Below are positions 11,312-19,741 of a stretch of DNA of 64,000 bases, in pieces (position 1 is the stretch's first letter; the number at the start of each line of letters is the position of its first letter). The notes beneath the pieces were generated by a model that made no database searches, had not been told where the DNA came from, and saw only the letters and a list, made by a program, of their open reading frames with translations. The stretch lies in NCBI GenBank assembly GCA_963819075.1, contig CAWFUP010000005.1, positions 124,001 to 188,000 on the forward strand, given 5' to 3'. The translations under genes and the position numbers were made by a program. The DNA is from CAVQBJ01 sp963819075 (GTDB lineage: Bacteria > Actinomycetota > Thermoleophilia > Solirubrobacterales > Solirubrobacteraceae).

Positions 11312-11857
11312 GTGCGCGTGATCGCCGGTCGCTACGGCGGGCGCCGGCTCGTCGCGCCGCGCGGGCGCCGCGACGCGACCGACGGCCGACCGCGTGCGCG
11401 AGGCGCTGTTCTCGATCCTCGGCGACGGTCGACGGGGCCGCGGTGCTCGACCTGTTCGCCGGCTCGGGCGCGCTGGCGATCGAGGCGCTGTCGCGGGGCG
11501 CCGCGCGCGGCGACGCTCGTCGACGCGCGCGCCGGCCGCGATCGCCGCCATCGAGGCGCAATCTGGAGCGCTCGGTGCCAGCGGAGCCGCCGAGGTGCGC
11601 CGCCGCGATGCGCTCGGTTCCTGCGCAGCGGCACGCGAGGCGCGCGCAAGTACGATCTCGTCTTCATCGACCCTCCATACCGCCACGCGGCCGCGTCGGA
11701 CGAGCGAGCTCGCCGCGGCGCTGCCGCCGGTGCTCGCGCCGGGCGCGCGCGTCGTCACCGAGAGCGACCGGCGCGCGCCGCTCGACGCTCGGGCTCGGGC
11801 GGCGTGCGACGAGCGACGGTACGGCGACACCGTGATCGACATCCACCAGTCCCATGA
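11312..11857 (+). CDS. rsmD: 16S rRNA (guanine966-N2)-methyltransferase RsmD, frameshifted
   Basis: This enzyme methylates G966 of 16S rRNA during small-subunit assembly. The start GTG at 11312 gives VRVIAGRYGGRRLVAPRG. SAM-binding LDLFAGSGALAIEALSRGA and the catalytic motif FIDPPY are both visible in alternating frames. About 180 residues is typical. Around six indels are present. The probable stop, TGA 11855, overlaps the coaD ATG. The pair rsmD-coaD is very widely conserved and helps to identify both genes. Confidence 0.82.
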   Translation: MRVIAGRYGGRRLVAPRGRRDATDGRPRARGAVLDPRRRSTGPRCSTCSPARARWRSRRCRGAPRAATLVDARAGRDRRHRGAIWSARCQRSRRGAPPRCARFLRSGTRGARKYDLVFIDPPYRHAAASDERARRGAAAGARAGRARRHRERPARAARRSGSGGVRRATVRRHRDRHPPVP

Positions 11858-12358
11858 GCTCCTGATAACCGCATCGCCGTCTGCCCCGGCTCCTACGACC
11901 CGATCACCAACGGCCACCTCGACGTGATCGCACGCGCCGCCGCGATGTACGACAAGGTGATCGTCGCCGTCGTCAACCTGCTCGGTCCGCAAGGACCAGA
12001 CGCTGTTCTCCGCCGAGGAGCGGGTCGCGCTTCATCGAGCACGCGACCGCCGATCTGCCAACGTCGCGCGTCGAGCCGTTCAACACGCTCGTCGTCGAGT
12101 TCGCGCGCACGGCGCGGCGCGAAGGCGATCGTCAAGGGCCTGCGTGCGATCTCCGACTTCGAGTACGAGCTCGAGATGAACCAGCTCAACCGCCGCCAGG
12201 CCCCGGACGATCGAATCCGTGTACCTGATGGCCGTCGGCCGAAGTACAGTTTCCTCTGCTCCAGCGGCGTGAAGGAACTCGCCACCTTCGGGGGCAGGAT
12301 CGACGACCTGGTCCCCGACGAGGTCGCTCGGCGATTGAAGGAACGGCTCGGCCGCTGA
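11854..12358 (+). CDS. coaD: Phosphopantetheine adenylyltransferase, frameshifted
   Basis: The enzyme transfers AMP from ATP to 4'-phosphopantetheine, the penultimate step of coenzyme A synthesis. The nucleotidyltransferase signature PGSYDPITNGHLDVI contains the TNGH form of the HxGH motif. KAIVKGLRAISDFEYELEMN and SSGVKELA are the other family motifs. Joined length is about 167 residues. Frames shift directly after the ATG and near 11990, 12030, 12115, 12215 and 12235. It ends at TGA 12356, 18 bp before the next gene. Confidence 0.85.
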
Positions 12359-12375
12359 CGAAAAGAGGCGCTGCG

Positions 12376-12841
12376 ATGGACGTCCTGGTACTGATCGACA
12401 AGCTGGACGACCTGGTCCACAACGCCAAGCCGGTGCCCGCTGACCGACCAGGTGCGCGTCGACAAGGAGGAGATCTACGACATCCTCGACCAGATGCGCG
12501 CCACGATCCCCGAGGAGATCAAGCAGGCGCGCTGGATCGTCAAGGAGCGTCAGGAGATGCTCGCCGAGGCCAAGCGCGAGGCCGAGCGGATCGTCAAGGA
12601 GGCGCGCGAGCGCCAGGAGCGGCTCGTCTCCGAGGAGGAGGTCACCAAGCAGGCCGAGCGCGCCGCCGAGGACATCATCGAGGACGCCCGCGCCCGCGAG
12701 CGCGAGATCCGCCTCGGCGCCGAGGACTACGCCGACGAGATCCTCAACACGCTCGAGGTCAACCTCTCGAAGTTCATCGCCGCCGTCCAGCGCGGCCGCG
12801 AGCGCCTGCAGGGCAAGGACGAGCCGGCCGAAGTCGGCTGA
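12376..12841 (+). CDS. SepIVA/DivIVA-like coiled-coil septum protein, one frameshift
   Basis: A short N-terminal domain (MDVLVLIDKLDDLVHNAKPV) is followed by a long charged coiled coil from about residue 40 to 130, rich in Glu, Arg and Ala. The pattern and position match mycobacterial SepIVA (Rv2927c), a septum and elongation protein encoded next to the DUF177-rnc-smc block. Here that block begins 4.7 kb further on. The frame changes near 12441, where one extra C breaks PLTDQVRVDKEEIYD. The start ATG at 12376 is preceded by AAAAGAGG. Similarity to ATP synthase b subunits is a coiled-coil effect. Confidence 0.65.
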
Positions 12842-12848
12842 CAGCGCC

Positions 12849-12870
12849 TCCCGGCCCGCCAGGGCCGGGA
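12849..12870 (+). terminator. Hairpin after the sepIVA-like gene
   Basis: TCCCGGCCC and GGGCCGGGA form a perfect 9-bp stem with a 4-nt loop, 8 bp after the stop codon. No T-run follows, which is usual for actinobacterial terminators. Confidence 0.6.
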
Positions 12871-12895
12871 TCGTCGCGGGGTGGCCGGCGCCACC

Positions 12896-12915
12896 GTAGG
12901 GTTGCGTAGGGTTGC
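12896..12915. repeat. Tandem 10-bp direct repeat GTAGGGTTGC
   Basis: Two exact adjacent copies of GTAGGGTTGC lie in the promoter region of the secreted protein gene. Each contains TAGGGT, a -10-like hexamer, and the period is about one helical turn. Confidence 0.7.
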
Positions 12916-12941
12916 CGCCCCCGGGGGAGGGCTGCTAGCTT
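12912..12941 (+). promoter_or_regulatory. Candidate promoter of the secreted Ser/Thr-rich protein
   Basis: TTGCCG (12912-12917) and TAGCTT (12936-12941) are separated by 18 bp. A Shine-Dalgarno AGGGGG at 12967 precedes the GTG at 12978. The -35 box overlaps the second copy of the tandem repeat. Confidence 0.4.
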
Positions 12942-12977
12942 CCGGGGCCAAGGAATGTGCCGATTTAGGGGGCTTTT

Positions 12978-14521
12978 GTGAGACGGACCTCGATGGTGGC
13001 GGCGCTCTGTGTCTGTGTCGTGGGCCTGCTGGCCTCCTCCGCGTCGGCGACCACGCCGACGTGGACCTACGGCTCGGACACGACCTTCCCGGCCTTCGAC
13101 TGCCAGATCTACACGAACACGAGCCCGCCGATGCTGAGCATCGACCCCATCGGCGGCGATGGCTACGTCGGCTACTACGGCATCCCGACCGCCGGGCAGG
13201 TCTACTACGTCGGCCTCGTCTACGAGGCGGTAACCCAGTCGATAATCTCCGACGGGTCCTGCAGCAGCTCGCAAGACGTCTCGATGCGCATCGCCCTGCC
13301 GCCGGACACGTCGCCGGTCGGTGAGCAGCTCGACGCCGATCGTCTGCTTCGACAACGGCGCGCAGTTCTCGACCGACTGCCCCACGAGTGTCGAGACAGA
13401 TCGGGGGCGAGCTGAAGATCGACCCCGCGGCCGGTGCGCAGGTCTGGCAGATCGCCGACGGCACCGTGCTCGAGGTCGCCGTGCCGGTGATCACGAGCTC
13501 GCCCACCGCGTCGGGCACCCTCTACGGCGATCCGCGCATCTGGGACGGCTTCGAGCAGACCACCGCGCAGCCCTGGCAGCTCGAGGTGCTGCCCACGGTC
13601 AGCTACCCGGTGGCCTCGACGAGCACGAGCACGACCACGACGTCAAGCTCGAGCTCGCACACGACGTCGACCACCCACACGACGACGACCGCCACCACAA
13701 CCGCCACGTCGACTCAGACCTCGAGCACCTCGACCTCGGTGTCGACGACGACGAGCCACACGAGCGTCTCGACGAACACCACCCAGACGTTCACCCGGCC
13801 GAGCTTCTCGATCACGCTGACGCTGACGAGCATCTCGCTGCCCTGCCGGCTGCTCATCTGCCAGCCCTGCGTCCTGACCGTGTGCCACACGGTGACCACG
13901 ACGACGACGACCACGAGCAGCGCCGCGAGCACGTCGACGAGCTCGGGTGGCGGCTCGAGCTTGAGCCCCACCACGACGACCACGACTACTTCGTCTACCC
14001 CGACCGCCAGCTCGCCGTCCGGCGGGGGCGGGTCAAGCGGCGGCTCGGGCGGGAGCGGCGGCCCCGCCGCTGTCGGGCCCGGCATCGGCGTCTCTGGCGT
14101 GGGTGGCGCGCAGTTCCTCGTGCCCGCCGTGCGTCCCGCTGCCTTCACTGGCCTGCGCTGCCCCACCCCGCAGCACGGCAAGGCGATCAGCTGCGCGGTA
14201 ACGATCGCCGCCGCCGGCGCGAAGCTCTCGCTCACCGCCTACGGCGCGCCGGTCACCGGCTCGACCGCGCGCAAGGGCAAGCGCAAGACCGTCATCCCGG
14301 TCCAGATCGGCGCGCTCACGCAAACGAGCACCGGAGCAGCCGGGCCGCATCGGCTCACGCTCACGCTCACGCACGCCGGCGCCGCGCTGCTGGCGGCGGA
14401 CAAGAAGCTCGCTGTCACGCTTTCGACCTCGCTGTCACCGTGCCCGGGCGCCGCCTCACCCTCGACTGGCAGCGCCAGCATCACGCTGCGCGCGCCGGCC
14501 CATCATCGCCGGCGCGGGTAG
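12978..14521 (+). CDS. Secreted Ser/Thr-rich stalk protein with C-terminal beta domain, frameshifted
   Basis: A signal peptide (MRRTSMVAALCVCVVGLLAS, cleavage after ASA) leads a globular domain with paired cysteines. Next comes a stalk of roughly 100 residues made almost entirely of Thr and Ser, with a four-Cys patch (CRLLICQPCVLTVC) in the middle. A Gly/Ser linker follows, then a small beta-strand domain containing LTLTLTHAGAALLAA. Frames change near 13320 and 13385, and perhaps between 14425 and 14470. The Thr-rich section looks mucin-like and could be O-glycosylated; that is inference, although several GT-C glycosyltransferases lie in the window. I do not recognise a named family. Confidence 0.6.
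14491..14516. terminator. Bidirectional terminator between convergent genes
   Basis: CGCGCCGGC and GCCGGCGCG form a perfect 9-bp stem around an 8-nt loop, between the ends of a plus-strand and a minus-strand gene. It would serve both directions. It lies just inside the plus-strand frame and, after frame correction, just outside the minus-strand gene. Confidence 0.6.
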
Positions 14522-14531
14522 CGACCCGGAC

Positions 14532-15856
14532 TCAGCCGATCGCTCGCGCCCACTCGGCGGCGAGGTCGCGGTCAGCTCTCGCGGCCCGGCCAGCAGCGCG
14601 TGCAGCTGCCCGAGATGGCCGCGCACGCTCGCGGCCATCGACTCGAGGATCGAGCGGGCCTCGTCGATGCCGGTGGCGGCGTTCGTCAGCTGGGACTTGA
14701 TGCGGCGCACATCCTCCATCGCCCCGACGGCGCGGTCGATCTCGGCGCGCAGGGCATCGGCGTCGACCTCGTCGGCCTCGCCGCGGGCCATCAGCACGCG
14801 GGCGCGGGCGAGCGCGTAGGCCACCTCGAGGGGCAGGCGGGAGCCTTCCTCGGGGTCGTAGACGACGAACATCTTGTCGCCGTTGAACTCGCGCAGCGGG
14901 AGCGTCCGCGCCGGGAGCTTGTCCTCGGCGGCGACGACGAGCACGGCGAAGTCGGCGTTGCGGGCGCCGAGCGCCTCCGACAGCTCGGCGAGCGCGGCGT
15001 TCTTCGACAGCTTGCCGCTCTTGGCCTCGAAGACGATCCGTCCGCGCGCGGGCCCCGCGCAGGCGTCGATGGCCACCACGATGTCGCCCTTGCGCCCGCC
15101 CACGCCGCGCTGGTCGCCGACGGCGTCGCAGTCGTCACCCTGGCCGACGGCGATCGCGTCGATCGCCTCGAACACCGCCTCCTCGTAGGTGCGGCCCTTG
15201 GCGGTGCCCTTCTCGGCCACCGCGGCGACCTCGTCGAGCTTCTCGCGCTCGGCGTGCAGTCGCGCCACCTCGGCCTGCAGCACGCCGAGGCGCTCGGTCA
15301 TCTCGCGCAGCTGGAGCTCCTGGCGCTGAGCGGCGTCGGCCATCATCGCCCGCGACATCTGCTTGAAGTCGGCCAGCGGGTTGCTCGCGTCGGCCGAGGA
15401 GAACTGGCGGACGAGATCCTCGCGCGAGCGTGTCATCGCCTCGTCGAGCACCGCCTTGACGCGATGCTGCACCGCGGTGGCGCTCTCGTCGGAGAAGTGG
15501 CGCGCGAGCGCACGGGTCAGATGGCCGTTCTCGGGGCCGAAGGCCTCGTCGACCTTTGCGTCGAGGCGCTCCGCGACGGCGCGGGCGCGTTCGACGAAGC
15601 GGGCGTCGAGCTCGCGCGCGGCGCGCTCGAACTCGGTCTTGACGAACTCGGCGTTCGCGCCCGTCTGCTCGCGATCGAGCACGCGGGCGCCGATCTCCAG
15701 GGCGTCGGACACGAACCGCGCCGGATCCTCGCCGGCGTCCTCGCGCCCCTGCGCGAGGCGCACGACCGTCTCGTCGGTGACGACGAGGCCGTCGACGTAC
15801 AGCCGCCCGTGGCGCGTGTGAACATGGGCAAGGGGCAGAGGGGTGGCAGCTTCCAT
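14532..15856 (-). CDS. Coiled-coil protein with PD-(D/E)XK nuclease-like domain
   Basis: About 440 residues. The N-terminal half is helical and charged, with a probable long coiled coil at about residues 170-215. The C-terminal half contains GRKGDIVVAID followed by IVFEAKSGKLSKN. This matches the D...ExK arrangement of the restriction-endonuclease fold, as in RmuC-like and DUF2130-like proteins. A second coil closes the protein. The uncorrected frame continues to 14456 through the terminator. A single-base shift near 14580 gives a natural charged helix (RADRDLAAEWARAIG) and a stop at 14532, which I prefer. A role in DNA metabolism is inferred only from the nuclease motif. Confidence 0.55.
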
Positions 15857-15931
15857 CGACGTCGATGCTACGGGCCGGGGGGGACGGACCCGATCGTCCG
15901 GACCGGCCGGCGGCGGCGGCGGACGATTGGA

Positions 15932-15937
15932 TAGGGT
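15932..15937 (+). promoter_or_regulatory. -10 element of the acyl-CoA ligase gene (leaderless)
   Basis: TAGGGT ends 8 bp before GTG 15946. This spacing favours that GTG over the ATG at 15952 as the start codon. Confidence 0.45.
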
Positions 15938-15945
15938 CAGGGGTC

Positions 15946-17568
15946 GTGCAAATGCAACAAACGGTCAACACGCTGCGCACTGTGACGACGCTCGGGGGGA
16001 CGGGCATCGTCGACGTCGAGCAACTCCTCCACCCCGATCGCCTGGCCCGCACGGCGCTCGCGTTGCGCCGCTTCGGCCCGACGCCGGCTGCCGGCTACAC
16101 CGCCTCGGCGATCCGCTATCCCGGCCGCGCCGCGGTCATCGACGAGCTCGGCATGCTCACGTTCCGTCAGGTACACAGGCGCACGAACGCGCTCGCCCAC
16201 GCGCTCTCGGATGCCGGCGTGTGCGAGGGCGATCGCATCGCGATCATGTGCCGAAACCACCGCTATTTCGTCGAGGCGACCGTCGCCGCTTCGAAGCTCG
16301 GGGCCGACGCCCTGTACCTGAACACCGCCTTCGCGGGGCCGCAGATCGCCGATGTGCTCAAGCGCGAGAAGCCGATCGCACTCATCTACGACGAGGAGTT
16401 CACCGACCTCGTGCGCGAGGGCGGGCGGCGGCGCAAGCGCTTTATCGCCTGGCCCGAGACCCCGGGTGGAACCGGCGGCGACCGGCTGCTGGAGGATCTC
16501 ATCGGCGCTGGAGACGCGTCGGACGTCGTGGCGCCCGAGAGGCGCGGGCGGGTCGTCATCCTGACGTCGGGAACGACGGGCTCGCCAAAGGGCGCGTCGC
16601 GGCGCCAGCCCGATTCCCTCGCGCCGGCCGCGGCGTTGTTCTCGAAGATCCCGCTGCGCGCGCGCGAGCCGACGATGGTCGCCGCACCCATGTTCCATTC
16701 GTGGGGCTTTGCCCATTTCACGCTCGGACTGGCGCTCTCCTCGACGCTCGTGCTGCGCCGCCGCTTCGACCCCGAGGACACGCTCGCCGCCACCGCCGAC
16801 CACCGCTGCACGGCGCTCGCCGTCGTCCCGGTGATGCTCCAGCGCATCCTCGAGCTGCCGGAGGAGGTCATCGAGCGCTACGACCTGAGCGCGCTGCGCG
16901 TCATCGCGGCGAGCGGGTCGACGCTGCCCGGCGAGCTCGCGCTGCGGGTGATGGACACGTTCGGGGACGTGCTCTACAACCTGTACGGGTCGACCGAGGT
17001 CGCCTGGGCCTCGATCGCCACCCCGAAGGAGCTGCGCGACGCGCCCGGGACGGCCGGCCGCCCGCCGATGGGCACGATCATCAAGCTCTTCGACGAGCGC
17101 GGCAAGGAGGTGCCGCGCGGGAACCCGGGGCGCATCTTCGTGGCCAACGACATGCTCTTCGAGGGCTATACCGGCGGCGGGGGCAAGCAGACCATCGACG
17201 GGCTCATGAGCACGGGCGACGTCGGGCACTTCGATGCCGAGGGCCGCCTGTTCGTCGACGGCCGCGACGACGAGATGATCGTCTCCGGCGGGGAGAACGT
17301 CTTCCCGCGCGAGGTCGAGGACTGCATTCACCACCTCGACGGCGTCGCCGAGGCCGCCGTCGTCGGCGTGGACGACGACGAGTTCGGCCAGCGGCTGCGC
17401 GCATTCGTCGTACCGGAGCCCGACGCGGAGCTCAGCGCCGACGACGTCAAGACGTACGTGCGGCGCAACCTCGCCCGCTACAAGGTGCCGCGCGACGTCA
17501 TCTTCCTCGACGAGCTGCCGCGCAACGCGACCGGCAAGGTCCTCAAGCGGGACCTCGTGCGCAGCTAG
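15946..17568 (+). CDS. Acyl-CoA synthetase (AMP-forming, FadD-like)
   Basis: This 540-residue adenylate-forming enzyme activates a carboxylic acid, probably a fatty acid, to its CoA thioester. The P-loop motif ILTSGTTGSPKGA, the A5-type motif YNLYGSTEVAWAS, STGDVGHFD and the hinge/A8 region GRDDEMIVSGGENVFPREVE are all intact. The C-terminal catalytic lysine lies in LPRNATGKVLKRDLV. The substrate cannot be deduced. It is the first fully intact long gene after the error-rich stretch. It is divergent from the nuclease-like gene and precedes DUF177, from which it is separated by that gene's own promoter. Confidence 0.9.
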   Translation: MQMQQTVNTLRTVTTLGGTGIVDVEQLLHPDRLARTALALRRFGPTPAAGYTASAIRYPGRAAVIDELGMLTFRQVHRRTNALAHALSDAGVCEGDRIAIMCRNHRYFVEATVAASKLGADALYLNTAFAGPQIADVLKREKPIALIYDEEFTDLVREGGRRRKRFIAWPETPGGTGGDRLLEDLIGAGDASDVVAPERRGRVVILTSGTTGSPKGASRRQPDSLAPAAALFSKIPLRAREPTMVAAPMFHSWGFAHFTLGLALSSTLVLRRRFDPEDTLAATADHRCTALAVVPVMLQRILELPEEVIERYDLSALRVIAASGSTLPGELALRVMDTFGDVLYNLYGSTEVAWASIATPKELRDAPGTAGRPPMGTIIKLFDERGKEVPRGNPGRIFVANDMLFEGYTGGGGKQTIDGLMSTGDVGHFDAEGRLFVDGRDDEMIVSGGENVFPREVEDCIHHLDGVAEAAVVGVDDDEFGQRLRAFVVPEPDAELSADDVKTYVRRNLARYKVPRDVIFLDELPRNATGKVLKRDLVRS

Positions 17569-17580
17569 GGGAGACGTCAC

Positions 17581-17586
17581 TACCCT
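17581..17586 (+). promoter_or_regulatory. -10 element of the DUF177 gene (leaderless)
   Basis: TACCCT lies 7 bp before ATG 17594, with no Shine-Dalgarno sequence between. Confidence 0.45.
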
Positions 17587-17593
17587 CAGTCGT

Positions 17594-18109
17594 ATGCCCG
17601 CGGTCACGCACGACTTCGACCTCGGCGCCCTGCGACTTTCGGCTGGGCAGGGCCGGCGCCTCGAGCTCGCCGTGGCGATCGAGCCACTCGCCCTCGCCGG
17701 GCAGGCCTACCGCGCCGCTGCGGCCCAGGTGCCGGTGATCCTCGACGTCTCGCGCATGGCCGGGCAGGGCTACGCGCTGCGGCTGCGCTTCAGCGCCGTG
17801 CTCGCGGGACCGTGCATGCGCTGTCTCGCCGACGCCGGCCCGACGGTCTCCGTCGACGCGCGCGAGGTCGACCAGCCGGGCGGTGGGGAGGAGCTCTCCA
17901 GCCCCTACGTGCAGCGCGAGGTGCTCGACCTCGCTGCGTGGGCGCGTGACGCGTTCGCGCTGGCCGTGCCCGACAAGGTGCTCTGCCGACCCGAGTGCGC
18001 CGGCCTGTGCCCGGTCTGTGCTGCCGATCTGAACGAGGCCGGTCCCGATCACCAGCACGAGCGCGAGCCCGATCCGCGCTGGGCCAAGCTGCGCGAGCTG
18101 CGCTTCTGA
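17594..18109 (+). CDS. yceD: DUF177/YceD family protein
   Basis: This 171-residue protein carries the DUF177 cysteine pattern: CMRC near residue 75, then CRPECAGLCPVC near the C-terminus. These probably bind zinc. Members are nearly always encoded directly before rpmF, as here, and in some bacteria are linked to 23S rRNA and ribosome biogenesis. It starts the DUF177-rpmF-plsX-acpP-rnc-smc-ftsY block and has its own leaderless-type promoter. Confidence 0.9.
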   Translation: MPAVTHDFDLGALRLSAGQGRRLELAVAIEPLALAGQAYRAAAAQVPVILDVSRMAGQGYALRLRFSAVLAGPCMRCLADAGPTVSVDAREVDQPGGGEELSSPYVQREVLDLAAWARDAFALAVPDKVLCRPECAGLCPVCAADLNEAGPDHQHEREPDPRWAKLRELRF

Positions 18110-18135
18110 GCGCCGGCGGTCGCGCGGTCTGCTGC

Positions 18136-18141
18136 TAGCCT
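18136..18141 (+). promoter_or_regulatory. -10 element of rpmF (leaderless)
   Basis: TAGCCT lies 9 bp before ATG 18151, with no Shine-Dalgarno sequence between. Confidence 0.45.
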
Positions 18142-18150
18142 TCCGGCACC

Positions 18151-18354
18151 ATGGCCGTCCCCAAGCAGAAGCAGTCGCACAGCCGGACCGCGAAGCGGCG
18201 CGCGCAGCACAAGATCTCCGCGCCCGCGGTGAACGCCTGCCCGCGCTGCCACAGCCCGCGCCGTCCGCACCGTGTCTGCCCCACGTGTGGCACGTACGCC
18301 GGGCGCGAGATCATCGCGTTCGACGAGCACGACCACCACGATCACGACCACTAG
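18151..18354 (+). CDS. rpmF: 50S ribosomal protein L32 (zinc form)
   Basis: This 67-residue large-subunit protein begins MAVPKQKQSHSRTAKRRAQH. A four-Cys zinc ribbon is formed by CPRC and CPTC. The unusual C-terminus is a short His/Asp run (DEHDHHDHDH) that could bind metal; whether this is functional is unknown. It is followed 4 bp later by plsX. Confidence 0.96.
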   Translation: MAVPKQKQSHSRTAKRRAQHKISAPAVNACPRCHSPRRPHRVCPTCGTYAGREIIAFDEHDHHDHDH

Positions 18355-18358
18355 TCCC

Positions 18359-19411
18359 GTGGCCTCCGACACGGCGCCGGTCGTCGCCGTCGACTGCCAC
18401 GGCGCCGATCTCGGCCCCGCCGAGGTGGCGGAGGGCGCCGCGCTGGCGGCCGCGCAGGGCGCGCGCGTCCTGCTCTTCGGGCCGGCCGAGCAGCTCGGCC
18501 CGCCCGCCGCGGGCGTGCGGATCGTCGATGCCCCGGTGTCGATCGCGAAGGCGCCCGACCCCGTGCGCGCGGTGCGCTCCACGCCGGACGCGTCGATCGT
18601 GCGTGCCGCCCGGGCCGTCGCCGCCGGCGAGGCGCAGGCACTCGTGTGCGCTGGCAGCACCGGCGCCGCGCTGGCCGCCGGGATCCTCAACGTCAAGCGC
18701 GCCCACGGCATCTACCGGCCGGCGCTCGCGTTGCCGCTGCCGGTGCCCTCGCATCCGGTAACGCTGCTCGACGTCGGCGCCAACGCCGACGCGCGCCGTG
18801 AGCATCTCGTGCAATTCGCGTTCATGGGCGCCGCGCTCGCCCAGACCGTCCTCGGCGTGCCCCGGCCGCGGGTCGGGCTGCTCTCCAACGGCGAGGAGCA
18901 GGCCCGTGGCAACACGCTCGTGCTCGAGACCCACGCCGAGCTCGCGCAGCGCGTGTCCGGCGGCGAGCCGTTCGAGTTCGTCGGCAACGTCGAGGGCGTC
19001 GACCTCGTCAGTGGCGCCGCCGACGTGATCGTCACCGACGGCTTCACGGGGAACATCGCGCTGAAGGTCATGGAGGGGGTCTCGCAGGCCACGATCGGCG
19101 CGATCCGCGACGCGGCGTCTGCGTCGCGTCGCGCCCAGGCCGGCGGCCTGCTGCTGCGCCCGGCGCTGCGGGGCTTTCGCGACCAGATCGACCCCGAGCG
19201 ACAGGGTGGGGCCTACCTGCTCGGCCTGCGCCGCCTCGGAATCGTCGCGCACGGACGCTTCACCCGTCATGGCCTCGCCCAGGCGATCCTGCGTGCCGGG
19301 CGGGGGACCGAGGAGGATGTGGTCGGGCGCACGCACGCCGCGCTGGCGGCGGCGGGCGCGCTGAAGGTCGCTCCGGCGTCCGTGGCGACCGCTACCGTGG
19401 CCGGCCGATGA
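18359..19411 (+). CDS. plsX: Phosphate acyltransferase PlsX
   Basis: PlsX converts acyl-ACP to acyl-phosphate for the first step of phospholipid synthesis. The 350-residue protein shows GSTGAALAAGILNVKRAHGIYRP, split across the conserved core, then LLDVGANADARREHLVQFAFMG and VTDGFTGNIALKVMEG. The N-terminal glycine motif reads VAVDCHGADLGP where most PlsX have AVDAMGGDxxP, so one glycine and the Met are replaced. The start is GTG 18359, 4 bp after rpmF. It overlaps acpP by four bases (ATGA), which supports co-transcription. Confidence 0.92.
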   Translation: MASDTAPVVAVDCHGADLGPAEVAEGAALAAAQGARVLLFGPAEQLGPPAAGVRIVDAPVSIAKAPDPVRAVRSTPDASIVRAARAVAAGEAQALVCAGSTGAALAAGILNVKRAHGIYRPALALPLPVPSHPVTLLDVGANADARREHLVQFAFMGAALAQTVLGVPRPRVGLLSNGEEQARGNTLVLETHAELAQRVSGGEPFEFVGNVEGVDLVSGAADVIVTDGFTGNIALKVMEGVSQATIGAIRDAASASRRAQAGGLLLRPALRGFRDQIDPERQGGAYLLGLRRLGIVAHGRFTRHGLAQAILRAGRGTEEDVVGRTHAALAAAGALKVAPASVATATVAGR

Positions 19412-19656
19412 CGCGTGAAGAGGTCTTCAGCCTGATCCAGTCGCACCTCGCCGACGAGCTCGACGTCGACCCGGCGCGGATCGACGATCAGACGCGCTTC
19501 AAGGACGACCTCGAGGCCGACTCGCTCGACCTCTACACGCTCGTGCAGGAGCTCGAGGACTCCTACGGCGTGCACATGTCCGACGAGCAGGCGGCGTCGA
19601 TCCTCACCGTCGGCCAGGCCGTCGACTTCGTGCTCGAGCAGGCGGTGGCCCGGTGA
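19408..19656 (+). CDS. acpP: Acyl carrier protein
   Basis: This 82-residue acidic protein carries fatty-acyl intermediates on a phosphopantetheine arm attached to the serine of the motif EADSLDLYTLVQELED. DSLD is a slight variant of the common DSLD/DSLx motif. It overlaps plsX and precedes rnc, the classical order. A candidate 4'-phosphopantetheinyl transferase is encoded at 57.1 kb. Confidence 0.95.
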   Translation: MTREEVFSLIQSHLADELDVDPARIDDQTRFKDDLEADSLDLYTLVQELEDSYGVHMSDEQAASILTVGQAVDFVLEQAVAR

Positions 19657-19741
19657 GCGCCGCGCGGGGGGCCCGGCCGCGGCAGACGCCCATTCCGACC
19701 CCCCGTGGCATCACCACGCCGGGGAGACGAGGCCCTGACCA

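Noticed and set aside
8056..11560. Several long minus-strand frames over fakA and recG
   Set aside because: They are Arg/Ala-rich shadows typical of GC-rich DNA, while the plus strand carries helicase and kinase motifs in alternating frames.
1..12400. True pseudogene cluster
   Set aside because: Essential and unrelated genes are all hit by single-base indels, motifs are fully preserved, and damage stops abruptly, so sequencing error fits better.
14600..15934. Long plus-strand open frame opposite the nuclease-like gene
   Set aside because: It is the antisense shadow of the coiled-coil gene; the composition is low-complexity with no domain and no ribosome site.
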